From: an uncultured Oleispira sp.
Lineage (GTDB): Bacteria > Pseudomonadota > Gammaproteobacteria > Pseudomonadales > Oceanobacteraceae
Length of the DNA stretch: 64,000 nt
Assembly: GCA_913019965.1 (NCBI GenBank)
Contig: CAJVZR010000013.1
Coordinates: 1-64,000 of the forward strand
Direction: 5' to 3'
Shown: positions 28,640-39,936 of the stretch, one piece after another
Numbering within the stretch: the first letter of the stretch is position 1
How the letters are laid out: every line of letters starts with the position of its first letter
Position numbers and translations under genes: made by a program
The notes under the pieces: model-generated
Told to the model about the DNA's origin: nothing
The model's input: the letters and a program-made list of their open reading frames with translations, nothing else
The model's database searches: none

Positions 28640-29695
28640 ATGGATCTACTAAAGCGTTTTATAACTCTAGGGCTCTTTGCTCTATTTCATGTCTCTTTTA
28701 GTTTCGCGGTTGAAGAAAGCCCCGGTCAAGAACTGCTCTATACTGTTAAAAAAAATGATACAGTCTGGGGTATCTGTAAAACCTATGTGAGTGATCCTCT
28801 CTGTTGGCAGAAGTTGGTGCAATATAACCAGCTTAAAAATCCCAAATACTTACCCCCTAAATCTATTATTCGAATTCCTAGAAGCTGGTTGATTGACCAT
28901 CCTACGACGGCTCTGGTTATTGCGGTTGAAGGCAAGGTACTTGTGGTCCGTGATTCTGCCAACAGTGAAACTGTATTAGCGGTTGGCGACCTGCTCAATC
29001 AGCAAGATGTAGTGAAAGCGCTGGATGGTAGTGCGATGATTAAATTTGCTGATGATTCTCGTCTTTTATTAAAATCCAATAGTACGATTCGTATGGCAAG
29101 TTTACAGTTTTATGATCCTAGTCAGCTAGTTAATACCCGAATTGAATTGTTAAAAGGGCGAGTAAAAGCTCAGGTAAAAAAAATTAGTAATCAAAACAGT
29201 AGTTATCAAATATCCACTCCAGCGGCTGTTGCGGCAGTAAGAGGGACAGAATTTAGAGTAGGTCATGCTCAAGAGCATGATGGTGCCCCTGTAGTGATGA
29301 GAACTGAATTGTTAACCGGTGCATTAGACGTTAGTGCCGATACGACTCAGCAGTCGATTATTGCAGGGCAAGCTGTTATGGCAATTGAAGGTAAGGGAGT
29401 ATTTGAACCTGTTACTTTGCTGTCTCGACCATTAATGGCGTTAAATAAGCAGCAGGATTTTAATCTTCCTTTTACTTTTGATTGGCAAGATTTGCCATCA
29501 GCGGTGAGCTATAAAGTGACCTTGATGAAAAAGGATGTTCAAATCTGGGAAGTAGAAACCAGCAAGGCTTCAATTTTAATTGATGATATTCCTTTTGGAG
29601 AATATCAAATACTGATTCGTGGTATTGATTCTCAAGGATTTGAAGGCCGTAATCGGCAATTGAACCTGAATTATTCCAATCCTAATAACCTGTAA
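28640..29695 (+). CDS. LysM-FecR domain exported protein
   Basis: 351 residues: signal peptide about 1-23 (ends SFA), LysM peptidoglycan-binding domain about 34-82 (YTVKKNDTVWGICKTY ... IIRIP), FecR domain about 95-225 (AVGDLLNQQDVVKALDGSAMIKFADDSRL, TPAAVAAVRGTEFRV) and a C-terminal Ig/fibronectin-like domain (FTFDWQDLPSAVSYKVTL). Unlike classical FecR there is no N-terminal sigma-regulator helix and no transmembrane anchor, so it should sit in the periplasm on the cell wall. It is 25 bp after the regulator and 8 bp before the kinase; a role in delivering an envelope cue to the kinase is inferred. Confidence 0.88.
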   Translation: MDLLKRFITLGLFALFHVSFSFAVEESPGQELLYTVKKNDTVWGICKTYVSDPLCWQKLVQYNQLKNPKYLPPKSIIRIPRSWLIDHPTTALVIAVEGKVLVVRDSANSETVLAVGDLLNQQDVVKALDGSAMIKFADDSRLLLKSNSTIRMASLQFYDPSQLVNTRIELLKGRVKAQVKKISNQNSSYQISTPAAVAAVRGTEFRVGHAQEHDGAPVVMRTELLTGALDVSADTTQQSIIAGQAVMAIEGKGVFEPVTLLSRPLMALNKQQDFNLPFTFDWQDLPSAVSYKVTLMKKDVQIWEVETSKASILIDDIPFGEYQILIRGIDSQGFEGRNRQLNLNYSNPNNL

Positions 29696-29703
29696 TTAAG
29701 CCT

Positions 29704-32244
29704 TTGCCAGTGACTGCTAAGTACTTTAAATCCCCCCCTACGTTAGACTGGCAATTAATACTTCTAGGCTTTGGTATTCTATTCTTCGTCAATATAAATC
29801 AACTGGGTCACTGGACACAGGTTGTTGATAATTCTTTATATGATAACTATTTGCAGGTGATACCAACTTCAGCCAATGAGCAGATATTGATTGTAGAAAT
29901 TGATGAGCAAAGTTTATCGCTTATCGGTGATTGGCCTTGGCCTAGAAGTTATCATGCTCAGATGATAGAAAGACTCACTCAGGCTGATGCCGGAGTTATT
30001 GCTTATAACGTTGTATTCTCAAGTTTTGATAGCGAAGATGAAAACGATCAGTTATTAGCACAAGCTATCGATAAAAGTGGTCGTACAATTTTACCCTTAT
30101 ATTTTGACCGTTTAACAAAAGAGCAAGCAATCACTGAAGTTTTACCTGCACTGCCTTTTAGTCAAAAATCAGGTCTTGGCCATGTAAATAGCTATTTAGA
30201 TTCTGATGGTACTTTGCGTTCGATTCGCTTAGTTGATCGATTTTCTGATACCCAGTGGCCTCACTTTTCTTTTGCTAGTTTCCTATTTAACCAACCTTAT
30301 TCAGAACCGCTAGAGTCTGCACCGAGTAACGTTTATGTCCCCTTCGTAAATCAAGGAACGTTTGAACGCTTTTCTTTTGTTGATGTATTAACCGGTTTAA
30401 TTACACCAGAGCAACTTGCGCAACGCACGATTTTTGTCGGTATGACAGCGACTTCGATGGGGGATCCATTAATTACTCCTGTGGATGATCATGGACGACA
30501 AAGTCCCGCGGTTGATATTAATGCTAATATTTATCAGGCATTAGAAAACGAAGTATTAATTCAGGCTCTACCTAAAACGGTCGCTTTGTTATTAAACTCA
30601 ATTGCTATTTTATTATTCTTGTATCTTATTCCTAGGCTATCTGTCATTCAGCAAATGATGATGACGGTAACCAGCTTTACTCTTGTTTGGGGCTTAGGGT
30701 ATGGGCTATTGCAGCAAGGCTATTGGTATCTTAATGCGGGTTTGCTTATCTCTATATTGGCGATTCCGTTTGTGTGGAACTTATGGCGACTAAGTCGGTT
30801 ATTAAACTATTTTCGCCAACAGATAAAACGTTTACAAAAAGCTCAGGCGGCTGAGGTTTTTCATTTGCCTGGTTATATTCGGCTTAAAAACGAAACAGAT
30901 TTGAAGGCCTTGCTCTCGTTGATGGAAATTGAGCGTTTTCAGTTATTGCCAGAAAAGCAGTTGCTTGACGAGGGGATGGCCGTTGTTAAGTATTTAGGGG
31001 TTGTTATTAATAATAAGGAAATGAATCTCGCCTTGTTGTTTGATGACTTTAATGAATTAGAGCGTCGAAAATTAAATTTACTGTATCAGCTTATTGATAG
31101 TAGCAAGAGCCAAGATAGGGTTGATTCTAAAGAAACCAGTGCTGTAGCCGGTGCTTTGAGCTCCGATATATTTTCGCAACAGCTGGTTCTGATTGAATCT
31201 TTTCAGAAGCAGGTTGAAACCAGCCACGCATTATTTGAGGCGAGTATTGAAGGTATTGCTGCAGGTATCTTGGTCACAGATTTAACCGGGCGAGTTTTAT
31301 TCAAAAATAAAGCGCTAAATGATCTTGTTCAGGAAGATGTATCTGAGTTAAGTGAATTATTTAATGCATTCACGTTATTGAAGGGGGAGTGGGTTAGTAT
31401 TTTAAGGGATGTCATTTTAGAGCAAAATCCAAGGGTGGTTGAGGCGAAATCTGATACCTGTGATCTATCGATTAGCATTCGTTGCATTGAAGGACAGCAG
31501 CCCTTAACACCATTACTGGTATTCAATGTAACGGATATCAGTGATATTAAGCAGGCTCATCGCAGTCGTAATGAAATGATTGATTTCTTATCGCATGATT
31601 TACGCTCACCAATGGCTTCCTTGCAGGCGATGGTCCATCAAGCCCGTAATACCTCAGATATTGAAGAACTATCAATCACTGGATTATTGGATAAAGTAGA
31701 TCGCTACAGTCAGCGTGGTCTGAATTTTGCCGAACAATTTTTAGAGTTGGCTCGGGTTGAAAGTAATGAAGAGATTGCTTTGTATGAGGTAGATCTTTAT
31801 TCGGTTTGTCAGAACGCAATCGACACCTTGTTTCACCAAGCGCAAGAAAAATCGATTAAGCTAAGCATTGATGTCACTGATGATTGCTGGGTTATGTCGA
31901 ATGGTGAGCTATTAGAACGCATTTTATTAAACCTAATGGGGAATGCCATTAAATATTCTCCAGAAGACAGTCAGGTTGATTTAACCGTTAAATTGACAAG
32001 TTCGGGTTCGGAGTTGGAAATAAGAGTGAGTGATCAAGGGCCCGGAATTCCATTAGACTTAATGGATGCCTTATTTAAGCCTTATCAACGAGGCTTAGAT
32101 GCTAATACTCAGCAGGCTAAAGGGGTTGGGCTCGGATTACGTTTCGTCGATATTGCTCTTAAGCGTTTACAGAGCCAAATTCAGCTCGAAACCTCGAATA
32201 CTGGTACTAGCTTTTTCTTTCTATTAAGCAAAATTGACCTCTAA
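29704..32244 (+). CDS. CHASE2-domain sensor histidine kinase
   Basis: 846 residues. The start is TTG 29704 or the GTG two codons later; neither has a clear ribosome site, so coupling to the FecR gene is likely. TM1 about 16-32, periplasmic CHASE2 about 33-290 (ILIVEIDEQSLSLIGDWPWPR, IFVGMTATSMGDP), three clustered helices about 293-365, a linker, a PAS-like domain about 500-615 and a kinase core. H-box FLSHDLRSPMASL (His about 629), N-box LNLMGNAIKYSP, G1 DQGPGIP and G2 GVGLGLRF are all intact. CHASE2 is usually paired with kinases or adenylate cyclases that sense envelope signals; the ligand is unknown. Confidence 0.9.
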   Translation: MPVTAKYFKSPPTLDWQLILLGFGILFFVNINQLGHWTQVVDNSLYDNYLQVIPTSANEQILIVEIDEQSLSLIGDWPWPRSYHAQMIERLTQADAGVIAYNVVFSSFDSEDENDQLLAQAIDKSGRTILPLYFDRLTKEQAITEVLPALPFSQKSGLGHVNSYLDSDGTLRSIRLVDRFSDTQWPHFSFASFLFNQPYSEPLESAPSNVYVPFVNQGTFERFSFVDVLTGLITPEQLAQRTIFVGMTATSMGDPLITPVDDHGRQSPAVDINANIYQALENEVLIQALPKTVALLLNSIAILLFLYLIPRLSVIQQMMMTVTSFTLVWGLGYGLLQQGYWYLNAGLLISILAIPFVWNLWRLSRLLNYFRQQIKRLQKAQAAEVFHLPGYIRLKNETDLKALLSLMEIERFQLLPEKQLLDEGMAVVKYLGVVINNKEMNLALLFDDFNELERRKLNLLYQLIDSSKSQDRVDSKETSAVAGALSSDIFSQQLVLIESFQKQVETSHALFEASIEGIAAGILVTDLTGRVLFKNKALNDLVQEDVSELSELFNAFTLLKGEWVSILRDVILEQNPRVVEAKSDTCDLSISIRCIEGQQPLTPLLVFNVTDISDIKQAHRSRNEMIDFLSHDLRSPMASLQAMVHQARNTSDIEELSITGLLDKVDRYSQRGLNFAEQFLELARVESNEEIALYEVDLYSVCQNAIDTLFHQAQEKSIKLSIDVTDDCWVMSNGELLERILLNLMGNAIKYSPEDSQVDLTVKLTSSGSELEIRVSDQGPGIPLDLMDALFKPYQRGLDANTQQAKGVGLGLRFVDIALKRLQSQIQLETSNTGTSFFFLLSKIDL

Positions 32245-32371
32245 AAAGACTAATATTACTCATTGTAACTTCAAGCGGCTTCACTTTGACTGGCTAAATC
32301 TATTAATATGAGTAATTGGTCAGGTTTTTGCTGATTAACACTTGATGGCACCCTAGATTAGGGGCGGATAA

Positions 32372-33427
<1,056 letters not shown>

Positions 33428-33461
33428 CTCGATAGCAGCGTAGGTAGGGCGCGGTTAGCAT

Positions 33462-36188
33462 TTACACTTGTGACTGCGCTTCTACTTGCTGATCCAATGC
33501 TTGGCAAATGCCTTCTTGAATATGAAGGCACAAGTCAGGGTCACTAATAGGGTCGTCATTTCTATCTGAGATGAAGAATACATCCGAAATGCGTTCGCCT
33601 TCGGTCATAATCTTAGCCCCATGCATGAGCAAGTTATTGGTCATTAAAAACTCCCCGATGCGTGCAAGCAGTCCAGGGCGGTCCGCTGCGATAACTTCCA
33701 ATACCGTACGGCGCATAATGGGATCATTACTCAGGGTTACTTGAGTAGGAATCTGAAAGTGTTTCAATTGACGTGGAGTACGACGTTGAATGAGGTTGCT
33801 ATATTCTTCAGGGGTCGATAATGCTTTGGTTAGGGTGTGTTTGATTTGTTCAATACGGCCCTTATCATTACCGATTGAATCGCCGTTCTCATCTAATACT
33901 ATGTAGGTATCAACCGCATTGCGGTTGTTCGAGGTCATAATACGCGCATCTTGAATGCTGAGATTCAGCTGATCTAAGGTAGCAGTAGTTACGGCAAATA
34001 AATTCGGCTGATCTTTCATAAAGATGAATATTTGCGTTGCGCCATCAAAATCAATATCACTGGTTTCACGAATGGCGACTAAGGGAGACTCGCTATTGCC
34101 ATGATCGGTAATAATTTGCGTATGCCAAACAATGTTATCGGCCCCTTCACGCAAGTAATAGTCATCCCCTGGTTCATCCCAGATCTTTCGTGCGTGGGCT
34201 TCATTAATATCTAACTGTTCTAATTCATAAATCGCTTCACATTGAATGGCGCTAATGAGCTGATCTTTTGCCATGGAGTTATTGAGTCCACGACGGAATG
34301 CTTGTTTGGTATTGTAATACAGAGTGCGCATTTGCTCTGCGCGCCAGCCGGTCCAAAGCTTTGGATTAGTACTAACAATATCGGCGACAGAAATTAGGAA
34401 TAAATGCTGTAGATGATCCATGTCGCCGACTTCAAGAGCGAATTGGTAGATATCTTCAGGATTATTAATATCAATGCGTTGAGAAGCTTGAGACATTAAT
34501 AAATGGTTGCGAACCAGCCACTCAACCATGTCGGCATCGTACTGATTTAGTTTATGTTGCTGGCAAAATGCTTTTGCAATTTCAGCGCCGGCTACTTCGT
34601 GTTCGCCGCGGCACATTTTTCCTGCGTCGTGTAAAAGCGCGGTAATGTAGAGTACTTCTTTGCGTTTGATTTTATGGATCAAACGCGAGGCGACGGGAAA
34701 GTGTTCTTTCTCATCAGCATAGCGGTAGCGACGTAGCATTTGCACCATGCGTAAACTGTGTTCGTCGACCGTATAAATATGAAATAGATCATACTGCATA
34801 TGACCAATAATGCTGCCAAACTCGGGAATGTAACGACCTAAAATACCATAGTGCATCATGCGTCTGAGAGTACTGGAAACTTGTAAGTTGTTTTTCAGCA
34901 GCTGCATGAAAAGATCGTTATGCTTGGGGTTCTCTCGAAAATCTTGGTCGATTAAATCTCTGTTGTTGTGTAATGCGCGAATCGTACTGGAGTGCATCCC
35001 AATAATATTTTCGCGTTGCGCAAATTCAACAAATATACGTAGAATCAGTTCCGGCTTTTCTGCTAGCTTTGAAGGCTCGGTTAAGCGCAGGTAACCATTG
35101 CAAATCAATAAATCGTCATTGATTTTTTCAATGCTGTCTTCGCAAGTATCACCAAAGATATCTTCTTTAATATGAACCAACAAAATGTCGGTTAATTCGT
35201 TTAGGGCAAGTTGGTTGCGATAGAATTGCAGCATCATGCGCTCAACGCCGAGCATTTCTTCGTCGTCTGAAAAGCCGAGAATTTCTGCAATGTCTTTTTG
35301 CAAGTCGAAGAGCAGGCGGTCTTCTTCGCGGTTGGTTATCATGTGCAATGCGTAACGCAGTTGCCATAAGAAGTCTGTGCTGGATTTGTAGAGATGAAGT
35401 TCAAATTCAGTCAGGAATTTATATTGTTTTAACTCTTCTAATTCTTCGTGACCAAAATGGCGCATGGCCATCCAGTTGATCGTCTGAATATCTCGTAAGG
35501 TGCCCGGTGAATTTTTAACATTGGGCTCTAGGTTATATTCGGTATCTTCGTGTTTGGCGTGGCGATTTTTTAGTTCATCCCATTTAGCTTCAAAGAATTC
35601 TCGCCCAGACCAAATGGTTTGTGGTTGGGTTTTTTCTTGTAGATGAAGGAGAAGCGAATCGTCGCCAGCCAGGGTTCTAACTTCCATCATATTGGTAATG
35701 ATGGTGAGGTCTTTCTCGGCTTCCGTTACGCACTCTTCTAGCGTTCGCACGCTATGACCTATGTCGAGCTTTAAATCCCATAGCAGTGTGATGAAGCTCT
35801 GCAGTGCTTCTTTGTGGTTATCAAAGGCAGCTTCATTTTCCAGAACGATCAGTAAGTCGATATCAGAGTGAGGCTGTAGTTCACCACGGCCATAGCCGCC
35901 CACTGCAAGTAAACTAATACTGCCTTCGCATTGATTATTGGCGGAATCGTTAAAGCCAGAATTTTGCCAAAGGCAAAAAAGGATTTGATCAATCAGTTTG
36001 CTGCGGTGAGCCACCAAGGTAGTTGCATCAAGAGTTTCACGAAAGTATTCGTGGCACTGCTGTTTAATGTCTGCAAGTAATGGCTTTATGACAGGGAGGG
36101 GGGAGATGGCCGCAGCTAATTGTTGAAGTAGAGCTTCATTATCAATACTAGGAAGTTCTAATGTTTTATCTGCGGCCATCGTTGTCAA
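33462..36188 (-). CDS. glnD: Bifunctional PII uridylyltransferase/uridylyl-removing enzyme
   Basis: 908 residues; the nitrogen sensor that uridylylates PII at low glutamine and removes UMP at high glutamine. Nucleotidyltransferase motif GGYGRGELQPHSDIDLL (about residues 97-113), central GlnD helical domain (NVKNSPGTLRDIQTINWMA), HD hydrolase motif LLHDAGKMCRGEHE (about 512) and two C-terminal ACT domains (about 725 and 835, VLEVIAADRPGLLARIGEFL). All activities look intact. It is downstream of map on the same strand, as is usual in gammaproteobacteria. Confidence 0.96.
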   Translation of the reverse strand: MTTMAADKTLELPSIDNEALLQQLAAAISPLPVIKPLLADIKQQCHEYFRETLDATTLVAHRSKLIDQILFCLWQNSGFNDSANNQCEGSISLLAVGGYGRGELQPHSDIDLLIVLENEAAFDNHKEALQSFITLLWDLKLDIGHSVRTLEECVTEAEKDLTIITNMMEVRTLAGDDSLLLHLQEKTQPQTIWSGREFFEAKWDELKNRHAKHEDTEYNLEPNVKNSPGTLRDIQTINWMAMRHFGHEELEELKQYKFLTEFELHLYKSSTDFLWQLRYALHMITNREEDRLLFDLQKDIAEILGFSDDEEMLGVERMMLQFYRNQLALNELTDILLVHIKEDIFGDTCEDSIEKINDDLLICNGYLRLTEPSKLAEKPELILRIFVEFAQRENIIGMHSSTIRALHNNRDLIDQDFRENPKHNDLFMQLLKNNLQVSSTLRRMMHYGILGRYIPEFGSIIGHMQYDLFHIYTVDEHSLRMVQMLRRYRYADEKEHFPVASRLIHKIKRKEVLYITALLHDAGKMCRGEHEVAGAEIAKAFCQQHKLNQYDADMVEWLVRNHLLMSQASQRIDINNPEDIYQFALEVGDMDHLQHLFLISVADIVSTNPKLWTGWRAEQMRTLYYNTKQAFRRGLNNSMAKDQLISAIQCEAIYELEQLDINEAHARKIWDEPGDDYYLREGADNIVWHTQIITDHGNSESPLVAIRETSDIDFDGATQIFIFMKDQPNLFAVTTATLDQLNLSIQDARIMTSNNRNAVDTYIVLDENGDSIGNDKGRIEQIKHTLTKALSTPEEYSNLIQRRTPRQLKHFQIPTQVTLSNDPIMRRTVLEVIAADRPGLLARIGEFLMTNNLLMHGAKIMTEGERISDVFFISDRNDDPISDPDLCLHIQEGICQALDQQVEAQSQV

Positions 36189-36248
36189 AATCTATACCTA
36201 CGAGTTGCTAAAATTCAGTTAGTGCTTGCTGTCTACCTTTCTAGTTGC

Positions 36249-37025
36249 TTACCAGAACTGAGTCTCTTCCTTGCGGCGAGTTAAAATATCAACACCGTCT
36301 TCGGTTACTAGGCAAGTATGTTCAAATTGGGCGCTAGGTTTGCGATCTTTGGTGACAACCGTCCAGCCATCCGGTAATTGCTTGTTGAAGCGCTTACCTT
36401 GGTTGACCATGGGTTCAATAGTAAACGTCATGCCTGGTAGAAGCTCCATGCCCGTACCGGCTTTGCCATAATGCAATACTTGAAAGCCATCTTCGTGGAA
36501 TTCGCTACCAATGCCGTGACCACAGTACTCACGCACGATTGAATAATGATTACTCTCAGCATGCTGCTGAATGATGGCGCCGATGTCACCGAGGCGGCAG
36601 CCTGGCTTAACAAGAGCAATGGCTTTATACATACTCTCTTGAGTAATATCGACTAGGCGTTTAAGCGGCGCTGTGGGCTCACCAATAAAGAACATCTTGC
36701 TGGTATCACCATGATAGCCATCTTTGATCACAGTGATATCAATGTTAATGATATCGCCTTTTTTTAGCACCTTGTCATTAGGAATGCCGTGGCATATTAC
36801 GTGGTTGACGGATGTGCAGATCGATTTAGGAAAACCGTGGTAATTCAATGGCGCTGGGATAGCGTCTTGAACATCGACTATGTAGTTATGACAGATCGTA
36901 TTGAGTTCATCGGTGGAGATGCCTGCAACGACGTGTTCTTCTATCATTTCGAGTACTTCGGCAGCCAATCGACCGGCGATACGCATCTTTTCGATTTCTT
37001 CGGCTGTTTTTACAAATTTAGACAT
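36249..37025 (-). CDS. map: Type I methionine aminopeptidase
   Basis: 258 residues; removes the initiator Met from nascent proteins. The substrate His lies in NYHGFPKSICTSVN. The two-metal ligands are Asp in NIDITVIKDGYHGDTS, His in YCGHGIGSEFHEDG, Glu in FTIEPM and Glu in AQFEHT. There is no N-terminal zinc finger, as expected for type I. It is divergent from rpsB, the standard gammaproteobacterial arrangement, and lies 60 bp before glnD. Confidence 0.96.
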   Translation of the reverse strand: MSKFVKTAEEIEKMRIAGRLAAEVLEMIEEHVVAGISTDELNTICHNYIVDVQDAIPAPLNYHGFPKSICTSVNHVICHGIPNDKVLKKGDIINIDITVIKDGYHGDTSKMFFIGEPTAPLKRLVDITQESMYKAIALVKPGCRLGDIGAIIQQHAESNHYSIVREYCGHGIGSEFHEDGFQVLHYGKAGTGMELLPGMTFTIEPMVNQGKRFNKQLPDGWTVVTKDRKPSAQFEHTCLVTEDGVDILTRRKEETQFW

Positions 37026-37149
37026 ATTTCTTCGCTTGTACGATGGATTGGGCTGCGTAGGGCGCAGAACCTATAAATTGAAGTCATTGTACGCTTATCT
37101 ACGGTTTTTATAAATGGGGCAAATCTGCCATTAAATCAACCCTTGGGCT

Positions 37150-37186
37150 TTATTTTTGTCTGTAGAAATGGTATAAAGCGCCGCTA
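37150..37186 (+). promoter_or_regulatory. rpsB promoter with stringent-type discriminator
   Basis: The -10 TATAAA at 37173-37178 is followed at once by GCGCCGC, the GC-rich discriminator typical of rRNA and ribosomal-protein promoters that respond to ppGpp. A weak -35 (TTATTT, 37151-37156) lies 16 bp upstream. The start would be near 37185, giving a leader of about 170 bases, about as long as the E. coli rpsB leader. Confidence 0.55.
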
Positions 37187-37261
37187 ATTAGGCCTATTCT
37201 GCAGTAGTGTTTTTGAATTGATTCATAATTGCTCTGCTGGATAGCTTGATTAGTAAATAAT

Positions 37262-37345
37262 ACACACACACATTATAACGGTGTTGCGGGGTGCCGAAAG
37301 GTCGCGATATTGGATGTGTGGAGGCCCAACCCAAACTTAATTAAG
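37262..37345 (+). promoter_or_regulatory. Structured rpsB leader, probable S2 autoregulatory element
   Basis: CACACAT (37267-37273) pairs with ATGTGTG (37314-37320) around an inner GCG/CGC stem and a CC-GAAA-GG tetraloop hairpin, followed by GGAGGCCCAACCC. Ribosomal protein S2 represses its own operon through a conserved rpsB leader in gammaproteobacteria; position and structure suit this, but no covariance check was possible. Confidence 0.5.
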
Positions 37346-37356
37346 GTAGTTATATT

Positions 37357-38094
37357 ATGGCGCAAGTAAGTATGCGTGACCTGCTTAAAGCAGGCGTTCA
37401 CTTTGGACACCAAACTCGTTACTGGAACCCTAAAATGGGTAAGTACATCTTTGGTGCTCGCAATAAGATTCATATCATCAACTTGGAGCACACTGTTCCT
37501 GCATTAAATAATGCATTGAAGTTGATTGAAGGTCGCACTTCTGGCAACAACAAAGTATTGTTTGTTGGTACTAAGCGCGCAGCAAGTAAAATCATCCAAC
37601 AACAAGCAGAGCGCGCTGGTCAGCCATACGTAGCTCACCGCTGGTTGGGTGGTATGTTGACTAACTACAAAACTATCCGTCAATCAATTAAGCGTTTCCG
37701 TGACCTAGAAGCACAGAAAGCTGACGGTACTTTTGAGCAGTTAACTAAGAAAGAAGCTTTGATGCGTGCCCGTGAAATGGACAAGCTAGAGCGTTCTATC
37801 GGTGGTATCAAAGACATGGGCGGTTTGCCTGATGTTGTTTTCGTAATCGACGTTGACCACGAGCGCATCGCGATTCAAGAAGCAAACAAGTTGGGTATCC
37901 CAGTTGTTGGTATCGTTGATACTAACTCTAACCCAGACGGAGTTGACTACGTTATCCCAGGTAACGATGATGCGATCCGTGCTATCGAGATCTATGCAAC
38001 AGCAGTAGCTGATGCGGTTCTTGACGGTAAGCAAGCAACTGCTGCTGATAAAGGCGAAGTTGCTGAAGAGAAAGCTGAGCCAGCGGCTGAGTAA
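37357..38094 (+). CDS. rpsB: 30S ribosomal protein S2
   Basis: 245 residues starting [27 protein letters not shown], the universal S2 N terminus, with GTKRAA and [10 protein letters not shown] conserved. The acidic Ala/Glu tail ([11 protein letters not shown]) is common in proteobacteria. S2 binds late to the 30S body and is needed for S1 binding. It is cotranscribed with tsf through a leaky terminator. Confidence 0.98.
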   Translation: MAQVSMRDLLKAGVHFGHQTRYWNPKMGKYIFGARNKIHIINLEHTVPALNNALKLIEGRTSGNNKVLFVGTKRAASKIIQQQAERAGQPYVAHRWLGGMLTNYKTIRQSIKRFRDLEAQKADGTFEQLTKKEALMRAREMDKLERSIGGIKDMGGLPDVVFVIDVDHERIAIQEANKLGIPVVGIVDTNSNPDGVDYVIPGNDDAIRAIEIYATAVADAVLDGKQATAADKGEVAEEKAEPAAE

Positions 38095-38112
38095 TTTCGA
38101 CGCTATCTCATG

Positions 38113-38139
38113 AAAAAAGGGGCTTGCCCCTTTTTTTTT
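38113..38139 (+). terminator. rpsB-tsf intergenic terminator
   Basis: GGGG-CTTG-CCCC flanked by six A and nine T. It should terminate part of the rpsB transcripts and set the S2:EF-Ts ratio, as the equivalent hairpin does in E. coli. Confidence 0.9.
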
Positions 38140-38202
38140 GATCATTCTTTAATGGTCAGACTCGAACATATTTTATAAATTTAGATATTTGAGGAATTTC
38201 TC

Positions 38203-39057
38203 ATGGCACGTATCTCTGCACAACTAGTTAAAGAATTACGCGAGCGCACTGGCTTGGGTATGATGGAATGTAAGAAAGCTTTGGCAGCTAACGAAGGTGA
38301 TATCGATAAAGCAATCGAAGACCTGCGTAAGAACTCTGGCCTTAAAGCGGCTAAGAAAGCTGATCGTACTGCGGCTGAAGGTAAGGTATTGGTTAAGACT
38401 AACGGCAACTCTATCTTTGCTGTTGAAGTTAACTCTGAAACTGACTTCGCTGCTGGCGATGCTAACTTCATCGGTTTTGCTGATGCAGTTATCGCTAAGA
38501 TTGCTGAAACTAAAGTAACTGACGTTGCTGCAGTTATGGAAGGCGAGCTTGAAAATGCTCGTGAAGCTTTGGTTCAGAAAATTGGCGAGAACATCAATGT
38601 TCGTCGTATCTTCTCTTTAGAGTCTGATGTTGTAGGTAGCTACGTTCACTCTAATGGTAAGCTGGCGGCTTTGGTTGCGCTTAAAGGCGGAAACGAAGAA
38701 GTTGCTAAAGATATCGCTATGCACATTACTGCATTGAACCCTGTTGTGGTTAATGCTGAAGATATGCCTGCTGATCTTGTTGCTAAAGAAGAAGACATTA
38801 TTAAAGCTCAGCCTGATATGGCGGGTAAGCCTGACGCTATCGTTGAAAAAATGATGGGCGGCCGTATTAAGAAGTTCTTGAAAGAGTCTAGCCTAACTGA
38901 GCAGCCTTTCGTTAAGAACCCTGATGTGACGGTTGGTCAGCTAGCTAAAGAAGCTGGTGCTGAAATCGTTTCTTTCCAGCGTATTGCCGTTGGTGAAGGT
39001 ATCGAGATTGAAGAAGTTGATTTTGCAGCTGAAGTTGCGGCTCAATTGAACGGTTAA
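38203..39057 (+). CDS. tsf: Elongation factor Ts
   Basis: 284 residues; nucleotide-exchange factor for EF-Tu. The N-terminal UBA-like domain has [20 protein letters not shown], followed by the SETDFAAGD core signature and the dimerisation/coiled-coil region. Length is close to the E. coli protein (283). It is flanked by terminators on both sides, so pyrH has its own unit. Confidence 0.98.
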   Translation: MARISAQLVKELRERTGLGMMECKKALAANEGDIDKAIEDLRKNSGLKAAKKADRTAAEGKVLVKTNGNSIFAVEVNSETDFAAGDANFIGFADAVIAKIAETKVTDVAAVMEGELENAREALVQKIGENINVRRIFSLESDVVGSYVHSNGKLAALVALKGGNEEVAKDIAMHITALNPVVVNAEDMPADLVAKEEDIIKAQPDMAGKPDAIVEKMMGGRIKKFLKESSLTEQPFVKNPDVTVGQLAKEAGAEIVSFQRIAVGEGIEIEEVDFAAEVAAQLNG

Positions 39058-39111
39058 TTCTTTTTGAATTGACTAAGAATTCTTTCTAGTAATATGAGAG
39101 AATTCTAAAAG

Positions 39112-39136
39112 TGCCGGGGTAACCCGGCATTTTTTT
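39112..39136 (+). terminator. tsf terminator
   Basis: TGCCGGG-GTAA-CCCGGCA followed by seven T. A second hairpin (AGAATTCT near 39077 with AGAGAATTCT near 39097) lies just upstream. Confidence 0.92.
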
Positions 39137-39199
39137 GAAAGCCTGAAATGGTTTTTGTCACCCCCAAAATTTTATTGATGACATCCACTGGAGTTGGCT

Positions 39200-39934
39200 A
39201 TGGCTGAACAAAGCACCCCTAAATACAAGCGTATTCTTCTGAAATTAAGCGGTGAAGCGCTAATGGGAGAGATGGATTTTGGTATCGATCCAAAAGTATT
39301 AGACCGAATTGCATTAGAAATTGGTCAGCTTGTGGGTATTGGTGTGCAGGTAGGCATAGTAATTGGTGGTGGTAACTTGTTCCGCGGTAAGGCTTTAAGT
39401 GAAGCTGGTCTAGATCGTGTAGCAGGGGATCACATGGGGATGTTGGCAACGGTAATGAATGCTTTGGCTGTGCGTGATGCCTTAGAACGTTCAAATATTA
39501 CTACTCGAGTTATGTCCGCTATTCCAATGAGTGGTGTGGTTGAGCATTATGATCGTCGTAAGGCGATGCGCGGCCTGAGCAATGGCCACGTGGTTATTTT
39601 TTCAGCGGGAACGGGGAATCCGTTTTTTACCACAGACTCTGCAGCGTGTTTGCGCGGCATTGAGATTGGTGCTGAAGTCGTACTAAAAGGTACGAATGTT
39701 GATGGGGTTTATACAGCTGACCCTAAGAAAGACCCAGACGCGGTGAAGTACGATACATTAACGTATACCGAAGTATTGGATAAGCAATTGGGTGTAATGG
39801 ACTTGACGGCCATTTGTTTGGCGCAAGATCATAATATGCCTTTACGTGTCTACGATATGCACGAAACCGGTAATCTAGCTCAGCTGATTATGGGTAAAAA
39901 TATCGGTACCCTTATTGTCAACGAGGAAGGCTAA
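39200..39934 (+). CDS. pyrH: UMP kinase
   Basis: 244 residues; phosphorylates UMP to UDP, the entry to UTP and CTP synthesis. ATG 39200 is chosen because GGAG (39190-39193) lies six bases before it; a TTG two codons upstream overlaps the spacer. Family motifs: [25 protein letters not shown], and [13 protein letters not shown]. The bacterial hexameric type is regulated by GTP and UTP. It is one base from frr. Confidence 0.96.
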   Translation: MAEQSTPKYKRILLKLSGEALMGEMDFGIDPKVLDRIALEIGQLVGIGVQVGIVIGGGNLFRGKALSEAGLDRVAGDHMGMLATVMNALAVRDALERSNITTRVMSAIPMSGVVEHYDRRKAMRGLSNGHVVIFSAGTGNPFFTTDSAACLRGIEIGAEVVLKGTNVDGVYTADPKKDPDAVKYDTLTYTEVLDKQLGVMDLTAICLAQDHNMPLRVYDMHETGNLAQLIMGKNIGTLIVNEEG

Positions 39935-39936
39935 GC

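Larger units (their letters stand above)
37026..37356 (+). other. 331-bp map/rpsB divergent region
   Basis: Holds the rpsB promoter with a GC-rich discriminator and a structured leader of about 170 bases (both listed separately). The map-proximal 110 bases show no clear minus-strand promoter to my reading. No ORF with a ribosome site was seen. Confidence 0.6.
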
